Part shown: in pieces, positions 43,863-51,190 of the stretch
Layout: each line of letters opens with the position of its first letter
How positions within the stretch are numbered: position 1 is the first letter of the stretch
Assembly (NCBI GenBank): GCA_947629935.1
Contig: CANRFQ010000007.1
Span: 1-54,714 of the forward strand
From: an uncultured Bacilli bacterium
GTDB taxonomy: Bacteria; Bacillota_I; Bacilli_A; RF39; UBA660
Direction of reading: 5' to 3'
DNA: 54,714 nucleotides
Translations under genes and position numbers: made by a program
Notes under the pieces: model-generated
What the model was told of the DNA's origin: nothing
Seen by the model: the letters and a program-made list of their open reading frames with translations, nothing else
Database searches by the model: none

Positions 43863-45217
43863 ATATATTTTTCTAAATCTTTAATATTTATTTTTTCTTG
43901 ATTCATAGTATCCCGATCGCGAATAGTTACAGTATTATATTCTAAAGTATCATCATCAATTGTAATAGCAAATGGCGTTCCAATGGCATCACTACGACGA
44001 TATCTTTTTCCAATTGAACCAGATTCATCATAAGCTACATTAAACTCTTTAGCTAAATTAGCATATATTTCCATTGCTTTTTCGCGATGAATTTTTTTAA
44101 CTAGTGGTAAGATAGTAGCTTTATAAGGAGCTAAATAAGGATTTATTTTTAAAACTTCTCTTTCTTCATTATTATCTAAAATTTCCTTAGTATAACAATC
44201 ACTTAACAAAGCTAAAATAATTCTATCTAAACCAACAGAAGGTTCAATAACATAAGGAATATATCTTTCATTAGTTTCCGGATCTATGTATCTTAAATCC
44301 GTTTTAGAATGATTCATATGACAAGTTAAATCATAATCCGTTCGATCGGCAATTCCCCATAGTTCACCCCAGCCCATTGGAAATAAATATTCAATATCTG
44401 TAGTAGCTTTACTATAAAAGCTCAACTCTTCTTTAGAGTGATCACGGTATCTTAAATTTTCTTTTTTTAGACCTAAATCTTTTAGAAAATCTAAACAATA
44501 ATTTTTCCAATAGCCAAACCATTCTAAATCCGTATCGGGTTTACAAAAAAATTCCAATTCCATTTGTTCAAATTCTCTCGTTCGGAAAATAAAATTACCA
44601 GGTGTAATTTCATTACGAAAACTTTTACCTACTTGCCCAATTCCAAAAGGTAATTTAGCACGCATTGTTCTTTGCACATTTAAAAAGTTAGTAAAAATAC
44701 CTTGAGCCGTTTCTCCTCTTAAATAAACTTTACTTTTAGCTTCTTCCGTAACACCCATATGAGTTTCAAATAAAAGATTAAATTTTCGAATTGGTGTAAA
44801 ATCACTTTGGCCACATTTAGGACAACTTATTTGATGTTCTTTAATAAAAGTTTCTAATTTTTCATTATCCCAACCATCACCAGTCTCTTGACCTTGCGTA
44901 TAATCTTCGATTAATTTATCTGCACGATGACGTGCTTTACACTTTTTACAATCTATTAACGGATCCGCAAAAGAAGCGACATGGCCAGAAGCTACCCATA
45001 CTTCCGGATTCATTAAAATAGCAGCATCTAAGCCATAATTATACGGATTTTCTTGAATAAATCTTTTCCACCACGCTTTTTTGACATTCTCTTTTAACTC
45101 TTTGCCTAAAGGTCCATAATCCCAAGAATTAGCTAAACCGCCATATATTTCGCTTCCTTGAAATATAAAACCATAACCTTTACAGTAATTAACTATATCT
45201 TCCATATTTAATTTCAT
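43841..45217 (-). CDS. glyQS: Glycine-tRNA ligase, single-chain type
   Basis: 458 residues, the homodimeric form of most Firmicutes and archaea. Class II motifs: GLAN...DYGPLG near the start, RGETAQGIFTNF, GIGQVGKSFRNEI and FRTREFEQMELEFF, GVDR-like VEPSVGLDRIILALL. Two CxxC pairs at about 78-115 form a zinc insertion. It overlaps the preceding LOG-family gene by four bases (ATGA) and both are under the glycine T-box at 45782-45907. Confidence 0.98.
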   Translation of the reverse strand: MKLNMEDIVNYCKGYGFIFQGSEIYGGLANSWDYGPLGKELKENVKKAWWKRFIQENPYNYGLDAAILMNPEVWVASGHVASFADPLIDCKKCKARHRADKLIEDYTQGQETGDGWDNEKLETFIKEHQISCPKCGQSDFTPIRKFNLLFETHMGVTEEAKSKVYLRGETAQGIFTNFLNVQRTMRAKLPFGIGQVGKSFRNEITPGNFIFRTREFEQMELEFFCKPDTDLEWFGYWKNYCLDFLKDLGLKKENLRYRDHSKEELSFYSKATTDIEYLFPMGWGELWGIADRTDYDLTCHMNHSKTDLRYIDPETNERYIPYVIEPSVGLDRIILALLSDCYTKEILDNNEEREVLKINPYLAPYKATILPLVKKIHREKAMEIYANLAKEFNVAYDESGSIGKRYRRSDAIGTPFAITIDDDTLEYNTVTIRDRDTMNQEKINIKDLEKYIKDRIKF

Positions 45218-45762
45218 TTTTCCGCCTCCATAAATTCTTCAACATAATATTTAAGGGAATCTAAATTTTCCACTACTTTAAAATCATTATTTAAAGTTTG
45301 AGATAAAAATCCTCTATTTATGTTTTCATTCATCCATTCAAATATATTATTATAATAACCATCTTTATTATAGATTAAGATTAATTTATTCTCTTTTTTA
45401 CTGCGATATTCTTCTAGAGCACATACAAATTCAGCTAAAGTTCCAATACCTCCTGGCAAAATCAAAAAAATATCGGCCATATGATACATTTTATAAAATC
45501 TCTCTAAAGTATTAGGAACTAAATGACATGTAGCTCCATCTAGTTCTTTTAAATCATCTTTATAAAAATTGACAGTAAAAGCATCTACTTTTTGCCTTTT
45601 TTCAATAAAAGTTCGAAAACATTCGCCCATCATTGAAAAATTAGCGCCCCCAAAAACTAAATCTAATCCTTTACTAGCCAAATATTCAGCTGTTTCCCGT
45701 GCCATGATAAGATAAGACTCATCAATAGTTTTACTGGCACTACTTCCAATAAAAACTTTCAT
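45214..45762 (-). CDS. LOG-family nucleotide phosphoribohydrolase
   Basis: 182 residues. The family motif PGGIGTLAEF (residues ~103-112), preceded by the phosphate-binding GGANFSMMG. LOG proteins cut 5'-ribose phosphate from base nucleotides; the bacterial role is poorly known. It is the first gene after the glycine T-box and is coupled to glyQS, so its expression rises with uncharged tRNA-Gly, an unusual partner for such an enzyme. Confidence 0.85.
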   Translation of the reverse strand: MKVFIGSSASKTIDESYLIMARETAEYLASKGLDLVFGGANFSMMGECFRTFIEKRQKVDAFTVNFYKDDLKELDGATCHLVPNTLERFYKMYHMADIFLILPGGIGTLAEFVCALEEYRSKKENKLILIYNKDGYYNNIFEWMNENINRGFLSQTLNNDFKVVENLDSLKYYVEEFMEAEK

Positions 45763-45781
45763 ATCTTGTTCCTTTCTAATT

Positions 45782-45907
45782 AAAAAAACTCAAAAAGAAT
45801 ATGTAAGGACGCAGATAAACTACGCGGTTCCACCTTACTTATTCTTTTTTGAGAATCACTTTCTAAATATATAGCTGTTAGATTTTCCACATCCGTCTTC
45901 GCTTCTT
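45782..45907 (-). promoter_or_regulatory. Glycine T-box leader (compact) of the LOG/glyQS operon
   Basis: On the minus strand the T-box sequence GGTGGAACCGCG is at 45823-45834 and is followed by a long terminator stem (45789-45808 with 45833-45853) plus T-run. The TGGA in the bulge would pair with the UCCA end of an uncharged tRNA with U73, as in tRNA-Gly. From the predicted transcription start to the T-box there are only about 73 nt, and I cannot draw a normal Stem I; a GGA glycine codon occurs at the expected place. Action: read-through when glycine is limiting. Confidence 0.85.
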
Positions 45908-45913
45908 TCTTTT

Positions 45914-45942
45914 ATTATATAAGAACTTATTTTAATTAGCAA
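45914..45942 (-). promoter_or_regulatory. Promoter of the T-box operon
   Basis: -35 TTGCTA (45937-45942), 17-bp spacer, perfect -10 TATAAT (45914-45919) on the minus strand. Confidence 0.78.
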
Positions 45943-45958
45943 GAGATGAACCTTGATT

Positions 45959-46711
45959 TTACATTAATTTATGCTTAACATACTTTTTAATATTTTTTTC
46001 ATAATCTAAACAATTATTTTTTATAAACTCGGGAATAGAAATTTCATAATCATTTTCAATTAAGTTCAAAAAATAAGAAATATTAACATTTAAAAATTTG
46101 GTTAAAAGATCCTCAAAACTAGGAAATCGGTTTATAATTGCCGATAGCTCTGTAATATCAATAATAAATAGATCGTTAGCTAAAGGAAAATAATAATTTT
46201 TATCTGCCATTGTAATACTTCCGGCTCCAAAATCTAATACGCCCATTAAACTTAAGTCTTGCTTATCGTGACCTGTAAACAAAAAGCTTTGTATATTAAA
46301 ATCATCTTCATTCATTATAATATTTAGTAAAGCTACCGAAAAAAATTGTTGTAATAATAACTTGTTAGAAAAATCTTTATGTATATTAATTAAAAATTCT
46401 TTTAAATTTGTATAATAGTTATCCCAAATATGATAATTATTAAATAGTTGCTGATTCTTTCTTAAATCAGCAGACAACAAGCCATAATCATTACCTTTTT
46501 GAGCAATTTGATAAGTAATTGTTGGTAAACGAAAATATTTTGCTAAGTAACTACCCAAAAGTTCACTTACAATTTGCTCATCGTGCTCCAAAGTTTTAAA
46601 GTAATACATATTTCCGGCTTTTTTATACCAATTATTCTTATTTACCCGATTATCATTAACCTTCTGATAACTATCTATCCTTATAATTTTAGGAGAATTT
46701 TCTAATATCAT
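45959..46711 (-). CDS. HipA/CtkA-like kinase
   Basis: 250 residues. N-lobe-like YYFKTLEHDEQIVSELLGSYLA (residues ~31-52: Lys and Glu pair), a C-lobe with LLNIIMNEDDFNIQSFLF (the N-x-D-x-x-x-x-N catalytic-loop type seen in HipA/CtkA and PI3/4-kinase-like proteins) and MGVLDFGAGS (Asp-Phe-Gly). All three key elements are visible, so kinase activity is plausible. Target unknown. It ends the femX operon and is 12 bases after the preceding gene. Some HipA proteins are toxins; no HipB-type partner is adjacent. Confidence 0.55.
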   Translation of the reverse strand: MILENSPKIIRIDSYQKVNDNRVNKNNWYKKAGNMYYFKTLEHDEQIVSELLGSYLAKYFRLPTITYQIAQKGNDYGLLSADLRKNQQLFNNYHIWDNYYTNLKEFLINIHKDFSNKLLLQQFFSVALLNIIMNEDDFNIQSFLFTGHDKQDLSLMGVLDFGAGSITMADKNYYFPLANDLFIIDITELSAIINRFPSFEDLLTKFLNVNISYFLNLIENDYEISIPEFIKNNCLDYEKNIKKYVKHKLM

Positions 46712-46723
46712 TTTTAATCACTC

Positions 46724-47659
46724 TTATCTAGATTTAAAATTGCGCAATTCAGCCTGATATCTAGCTTCAAATATCTTTACTATTTCATCACCGAATTTAA
46801 CATTTTCCGCATTTTCTAAAAATATATAATCAGTATCTAAAATTACTAAATCTCCTTTTTTTAAAATCTCACTACCTAAACTATGGGTATATCCTAAATT
46901 TTGATAAGGAACCGGTCCCCAATTTTTAAAGTTAGTCACATTATCTTCTAGAAGCCTTCCGACATTTTTTAAAGAAGGATCAGTCCATATCAAACCATAT
47001 TCTCGTGCTTTTTTGTATAATGTATAAACGTCTTCTTCCGTAATATTATTAGTATCTACACGAGGCGTAACAGTTAAATATATTTTTTTACCAGCAACAT
47101 TAAATTCTTGACGATTTATACTAGATATTAAATAAGGAAAATGGGGCACGTTAAAAGATCTATAAAATGGTGTAATTTTTAGATAAATATTATTTATTTT
47201 TACTATAAGAGGAACTATCATCTCAGCATATAGCAAATCATCAAAGTTAAAAATTATATCTTTACACTCGACTTTTTCTTCCCCACATACTTCAATAATA
47301 CCTTTCGCTATTAAATAGACAAAAGATTTAAATTCTTGAGATTTATAATCATAATGACTTTTTAGATAATAAGTTATTAAGTCTTGCAAACAAGGTAAAG
47401 AGTATTTAGTAATTTGCTCATCTATTATCTTAATAAGATTATTTATTCCTTCATAATTTTCTTTATTAAGATGAATTAAATAACTTTTAGTTAAAAATAA
47501 ATCTTTACTAATATGTTTTATATTGGTGAGTATTTCTTGATTATATTCTAAAATAAAATTATTTAAAGAACTTGCTTTAGAAATGGAACTTTCCATAATA
47601 TAAAAAAGAGACCTTGTTTTTAAATCATTTAATAGTTTATTTGTCAATTCATTAGTCAT
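46724..47659 (-). CDS. Kinase-like hypothetical protein of the FemX operon
   Basis: 311 residues, no membrane segment. The C-terminal third contains YGLIWTDPSLKNVGRL (residues ~226-241) and GDLVILDTDYIF (~272-283), which together look like the catalytic and metal loops (D-x4-N and DxD) of an aminoglycoside/protein kinase-like fold. The N-terminal half is helical and has no glycine loop that I can recognise. It lies 7 bases from the FemX-like gene and 12 from the next kinase-like gene. A degenerate or unusual kinase is inferred, function unknown. Confidence 0.5.
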   Translation of the reverse strand: MTNELTNKLLNDLKTRSLFYIMESSISKASSLNNFILEYNQEILTNIKHISKDLFLTKSYLIHLNKENYEGINNLIKIIDEQITKYSLPCLQDLITYYLKSHYDYKSQEFKSFVYLIAKGIIEVCGEEKVECKDIIFNFDDLLYAEMIVPLIVKINNIYLKITPFYRSFNVPHFPYLISSINRQEFNVAGKKIYLTVTPRVDTNNITEEDVYTLYKKAREYGLIWTDPSLKNVGRLLEDNVTNFKNWGPVPYQNLGYTHSLGSEILKKGDLVILDTDYIFLENAENVKFGDEIVKIFEARYQAELRNFKSR

Positions 47660-47666
47660 AATTACC

Positions 47667-48905
47667 TCATTTTTTAATTAATGTTTTTATTTTTTTTAAT
47701 AATTGATAAATTGTATAAGTTTTATTAGTACCTAATTCAAAAGCTCCTAAAAGTTCTTCCACATAACCATTAAAACCTTTTTTAAATTCATAGACTCCAT
47801 AATCTTTACCACTTTTATCAAAGACATCTTTAATACCATAAAAATTATATCTTTGATAACCATGTTCTGCGGCATACTTAATCATTTCCCATTGCAAACG
47901 ATATTGTCCACAATATTTCATATATTCATCATATGATCCACTAAATAAATAAACGATTTCATCACCATATAATATAAACATTGCTCCCGATAAGATAACA
48001 AAATCACCATGTTCATCTTTTAAAGCTTGGACTTCTTCCATCTTTTGCTTAATTGCCGTTATATCTTTTCGCATAGTTTCTTTTTTCTTCTTATTGCTAG
48101 ATGAATCACTTAAAGTTGCCACTTTTTCTTCAAGAGTGTTTCTTTCCTCTTTTAATGTTTTTAAATATAAATTACAATCTAATTTACATATTAAAACTTT
48201 AACATCATCTTTAAATATTTTATAGACATCTTGATAATATTCTAAACTACGATCTTTAAATCCTCTTCTTTGGCAAGTATCACTCGTAATCTTTTTAAAT
48301 ATATTTAAACTATCATAAGAAAGTTCTTCTATAACTAATTTATATTTATTAATCGTTCGATTAATATAGTTTCTTGTATTAGGCTTAAAAGAAGCAAATA
48401 ATTCCTCAGCAGTTTGCCCTTTTATATCCAAAACATAAGTCCATTTTACTTGTGCCGAATTTTTTAAAGGTTTAAATCCTAATTTGTTTAAATTAGTTAC
48501 TGCCTGTTTATTATTAATTCCTCCTTCAATAATATTAGCTTCACTATCTCTTTGCATGTTAGGAATATAAGGATCGATTGTTAAACGAAAACCATCTTTT
48601 AGATTAATAAATTTTTTAATTTCCAAAACAAAATATTCTAAAAGTTCATAGTCATTATAATCAATTAGAAAACCTTTTAAAGCTTCAAAAGTTTTTTTAC
48701 CCATAAAAGTAAAACTACTGGCAATTAAAGAAGCTGCAACAATCTTTTTCTTTTCACGGACGCCTACTAAATAAACAACTCTTCCCTCTTTTACTAAAAG
48801 TTCTTTCATATATAATGATTCAAAAAAATTATGCTGCGGATGATCATAAGCAAATTTTTTAAACTCTTTATCAGTTAAAATTGTAAATTCAAAATTTCTT
48901 TTCAT
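47667..48905 (-). CDS. FemABX/MurM-like peptidyltransferase
   Basis: 412 residues. Two GNAT-like domains (DHPQHNFFESLYMKELL near the start; GAMFILYGDEIVYLFSGSYDEYMKYCGQYRLQWEMIKYAAEHGY near residue 320) separated by a coiled-coil arm at about 250-305, exactly the FemX layout, and ending with FYGIKDVF and YGVYEFKKGFNGYVEELLG. Fem proteins add amino acids from tRNA to the peptidoglycan stem side chain. Because MurE is the mDAP type, a branching peptide is less expected; it may act on another acceptor. First gene of the operon with the two kinase-like genes. Confidence 0.9.
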   Translation of the reverse strand: MKRNFEFTILTDKEFKKFAYDHPQHNFFESLYMKELLVKEGRVVYLVGVREKKKIVAASLIASSFTFMGKKTFEALKGFLIDYNDYELLEYFVLEIKKFINLKDGFRLTIDPYIPNMQRDSEANIIEGGINNKQAVTNLNKLGFKPLKNSAQVKWTYVLDIKGQTAEELFASFKPNTRNYINRTINKYKLVIEELSYDSLNIFKKITSDTCQRRGFKDRSLEYYQDVYKIFKDDVKVLICKLDCNLYLKTLKEERNTLEEKVATLSDSSSNKKKKETMRKDITAIKQKMEEVQALKDEHGDFVILSGAMFILYGDEIVYLFSGSYDEYMKYCGQYRLQWEMIKYAAEHGYQRYNFYGIKDVFDKSGKDYGVYEFKKGFNGYVEELLGAFELGTNKTYTIYQLLKKIKTLIKK

Positions 48906-49023
48906 ATAATTAGTATCTAAAAAGTAAGAATATTTATACTCTTTTTCCTTTCGTTAATCATTATAACATTTTAAAAAACTTGAGTAAATCTCCAGTTAAT
49001 AATCTTCTATTTTATTTTTTAAT

Positions 49024-49314
49024 CTAAATTAATGCTCTTATTTCGTCAATTAATTTTTTATCATTTATTTTCTCTAATAGTTTATTTATTTTATCTTTGT
49101 TTTCTTTTAAATGTAATTTACTTTCATAATCATTTAATTTATTTTCTACTATTTTTAAAGTTTTACCAACAGCTGATTTACTAACCAGTAAATTATCAGC
49201 AATTTCTTGGAGTGATAAATCTTCTTCATAATGTTCAATAAAAATATTTTGTTCTTTTAATGTTAATAATGAACCATAATAATCAAAAAGTTCATTCAAA
49301 TAAATTCTATCCAT
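49024..49314 (-). CDS. ylxM: SRP-associated helix-turn-helix protein YlxM
   Basis: 96 residues. YlxM pattern: YYGSLLTLKEQNIFIEHYEEDLSLQEIADNLLVSKSAVGKTLKIVENKL, a sigma-factor-region-4-like fold. It activates or partners the SRP GTPases Ffh/FtsY. Overlaps the ftsY stop by one base; in other Firmicutes it precedes ffh. Confidence 0.9.
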   Translation of the reverse strand: MDRIYLNELFDYYGSLLTLKEQNIFIEHYEEDLSLQEIADNLLVSKSAVGKTLKIVENKLNDYESKLHLKENKDKINKLLEKINDKKLIDEIRALI

Positions 49315-50294
49315 TACATCATATCCTTAAATAAACCATAAATATAATTTTCAATATCGAATGTTTGTAAGTCTTCACTTTTTTCGCCTAGGCCCACAAA
49401 TTTAACCGGTAAGTTTACTTCTTCTTTAATAGCTAAGACTATGCCTCCTTTAGCCGTACCATCTAATTTAGTTAAAACAATCCCGGTAATATCTGTTATT
49501 TCTTTAAAAGCTTTCGCTTGGGAAATTCCATTTTGACCTGTTGTAGCATCAATAACTAATAAAGTTTCATGCGGCGCATTTTCAATATGCGTTTTAATAA
49601 CTTTATTAATTTTTTCTAGTTCTTTCATTAAATTAACTTTATTTTGTAATCTTCCGGCGGTATCAATTAAAACTATATCGACATTCTCTTCTTTAGCTTT
49701 TACAAGGCCATCATAAATTACTCCTGCTGGATCAGTATTTTCTTTACCATAAAAGATTGAATCTGTTTTGGTAGCCCACTCTTTTAATTGTTCAACAGCT
49801 CCTGCTCTAAAGGTATCTCCAGCAATAAGCATAACTTTTTTACCACTATTTTTATAACGATGCGCAATCTTACCGATTGTTGTTGTTTTTCCTACACCAT
49901 TAACGCCAACAAAAAGCAAAACAGTTGGACCACTTTGCGCTTCATTGATTTTATCGCTTAAGCTTTCGCCTTCTACATAAATGATAAATAATTCATCTAT
50001 AATAACTTCATTTAAATATTTAGTATCAGTAATATTTTCTTCTTTAACTCTTTTACGCAATCTATCTAAAAATTTAAAAACTGTTTTAACACCAATATCA
50101 GCCATAATTAATAAATCTTCTAATTCTTCAAAATATTCTTCACTTACTTTCGTATATTTAATACCTAGAATATTTAATTTAGAAACAAATTCATCACGAG
50201 TTTTTTCTAAACCTTTATCATATACTTGTACTTCTTTTGTTTCTTCTTTTTCTTTTTTCTTAACAATATTTTTTAACTTATCAAAAAGTCCCAT
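49314..50294 (-). CDS. ftsY: Signal recognition particle receptor FtsY
   Basis: 326 residues. NG domain with [18 protein letters not shown] (P-loop ~132-148), [17 protein letters not shown] (~217) and [10 protein letters not shown] (~275-284). The acidic A-domain of E. coli is replaced by a short basic N-terminus typical of Gram-positives. It docks ribosome-SRP complexes at the membrane. Confidence 0.97.
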   Translation of the reverse strand: MGLFDKLKNIVKKKEKEETKEVQVYDKGLEKTRDEFVSKLNILGIKYTKVSEEYFEELEDLLIMADIGVKTVFKFLDRLRKRVKEENITDTKYLNEVIIDELFIIYVEGESLSDKINEAQSGPTVLLFVGVNGVGKTTTIGKIAHRYKNSGKKVMLIAGDTFRAGAVEQLKEWATKTDSIFYGKENTDPAGVIYDGLVKAKEENVDIVLIDTAGRLQNKVNLMKELEKINKVIKTHIENAPHETLLVIDATTGQNGISQAKAFKEITDITGIVLTKLDGTAKGGIVLAIKEEVNLPVKFVGLGEKSEDLQTFDIENYIYGLFKDMM

Positions 50295-50412
50295 TTAAAT
50301 CACCACTATAATTATATAAAAAAAATAAGCATTTAAGCAAGAGTGAAGTAATGTCGAATTTCTGTCGCTTTTTGACGGCCACTTTTTCTTTATTTTTTGT
50401 TATTTTATTTTT

Positions 50413-50445
50413 TATAATAAACGCCGAGTGTTATACACTGGTGTC
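50413..50445 (+). promoter_or_regulatory. -10 element and direct repeat of toxin locus 2
   Basis: TATAAT at 50413-50418; the -35 is not clear (T-rich). The predicted leader holds CTGGTGTC at 50438-50445, which recurs at 50628-50635 and is complementary to GACACCAG at 50598-50605. Confidence 0.55.
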
Positions 50446-50517
50446 TACCTTTTTTCATCTTTGTAATTCATAAACCTTGAGTTTCAGGGGGTATGGTTAG
50501 AAAGGTAGTGATTGGTT

Positions 50518-50595
50518 ATGAGTAACATTATAATTTTACTACTAGAATTAATCATTATAAAACTTTTAAATATCAGAAATGATAATTTAAAATAA
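50518..50595 (+). CDS. Small hydrophobic toxin-like peptide 2 (type I toxin)
   Basis: 25 residues from ATG 50518; TTG 50512 in frame is another possible start. Strongly hydrophobic helix (IIILLLELIIIKLL) between polar ends (MSN... and NIRNDNLK). A tiny open frame (MVRKVVIGYE, 50493-50525) ends across the ATG (ATGAGTAA), and it starts one base after an AGGGGG ribosome site, so translational coupling is likely. The 3' end is covered by a convergent RNA from its own promoter at 50675-50703. Function as a membrane toxin is inferred from architecture and composition; no sequence match is claimed. Confidence 0.65.
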   Translation: MSNIIILLLELIIIKLLNIRNDNLK

Positions 50596-50668
50596 AAGAC
50601 ACCAGAGTTTAAGAAGTAATTCTTAGACTGGTGTCCACAACCTTGTAGATGCCTTGTATAGCACTTAC
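50589..50668 (-). ncRNA. Putative antisense antitoxin RNA 2
   Basis: About 80 nt from a predicted start near 50668 to a terminator: stem GACACCAG/CTGGTGTC (50598-50605, 50628-50635) with a nested TAAGAA/TTCTTA hairpin, then TTTTATTTT on the minus strand. It overlaps the end of the toxin gene region and carries the complement of the direct repeat in the toxin leader. Not mapped experimentally. Confidence 0.7.
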
Positions 50669-50674
50669 ACTTTT

Positions 50675-50703
50675 ATTATATACTTTTTTGCTTATTTTAG
50701 CAA
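50675..50703 (-). promoter_or_regulatory. Promoter of antitoxin RNA 2
   Basis: -35 TTGCTA (50698-50703), 17-bp spacer, perfect -10 TATAAT (50675-50680) on the minus strand. Confidence 0.82.
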
Positions 50704-50718
50704 ACATTTTTATATTAT

Positions 50719-51180
50719 TTAATAATTATCTATCCATCTATTGTATTCCTGAGAAAAATAAACATAAATTTTCTTTTTTTTATATTTGATAGTTGCACTT
50801 CTAGGCATTCCATCATCATCTAAAGATGTATAATAATTGGTGGACTTAACAATATCCATATCCGAAAAAGCTAAACCATATTTATTATGCAAATATAATA
50901 AAGGCTCTATTTTACAACTAAATTTTTCATAATATAAAAGATGACTAATTAAAATAATAGCAACCCCAAAAGTTAAGACAATAACAATCTTTCGATATTT
51001 TTTATTATAAATAATAAATAAGGTTAAAACAGTTAAAAATATAAAACAAATATTAGTTACCATTTTATAGTAAACACTATCAAATTCTATGCTAAGTTTT
51101 ACAATTATATATATTACAAAATAACTAAGGATTACACTAAAATATAAAATTAAATCTTTAAATAAATTATTTTTTTTCAT
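50719..51180 (-). CDS. Membrane hypothetical protein
   Basis: 153 residues with three transmembrane helices in the first 90 residues and an outside C-terminal domain of ~60 residues with alternating strands (SATIKYKKKKIYVYFS). It begins 10 bases after parE, so it is read in the same direction and maybe on the same transcript. The tail weakly recalls DUF3139-type proteins, but I do not assign a family. Confidence 0.6.
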   Translation of the reverse strand: MKKNNLFKDLILYFSVILSYFVIYIIVKLSIEFDSVYYKMVTNICFIFLTVLTLFIIYNKKYRKIVIVLTFGVAIILISHLLYYEKFSCKIEPLLYLHNKYGLAFSDMDIVKSTNYYTSLDDDGMPRSATIKYKKKKIYVYFSQEYNRWIDNY

Positions 51181-51190
51181 TATAGTTCAC

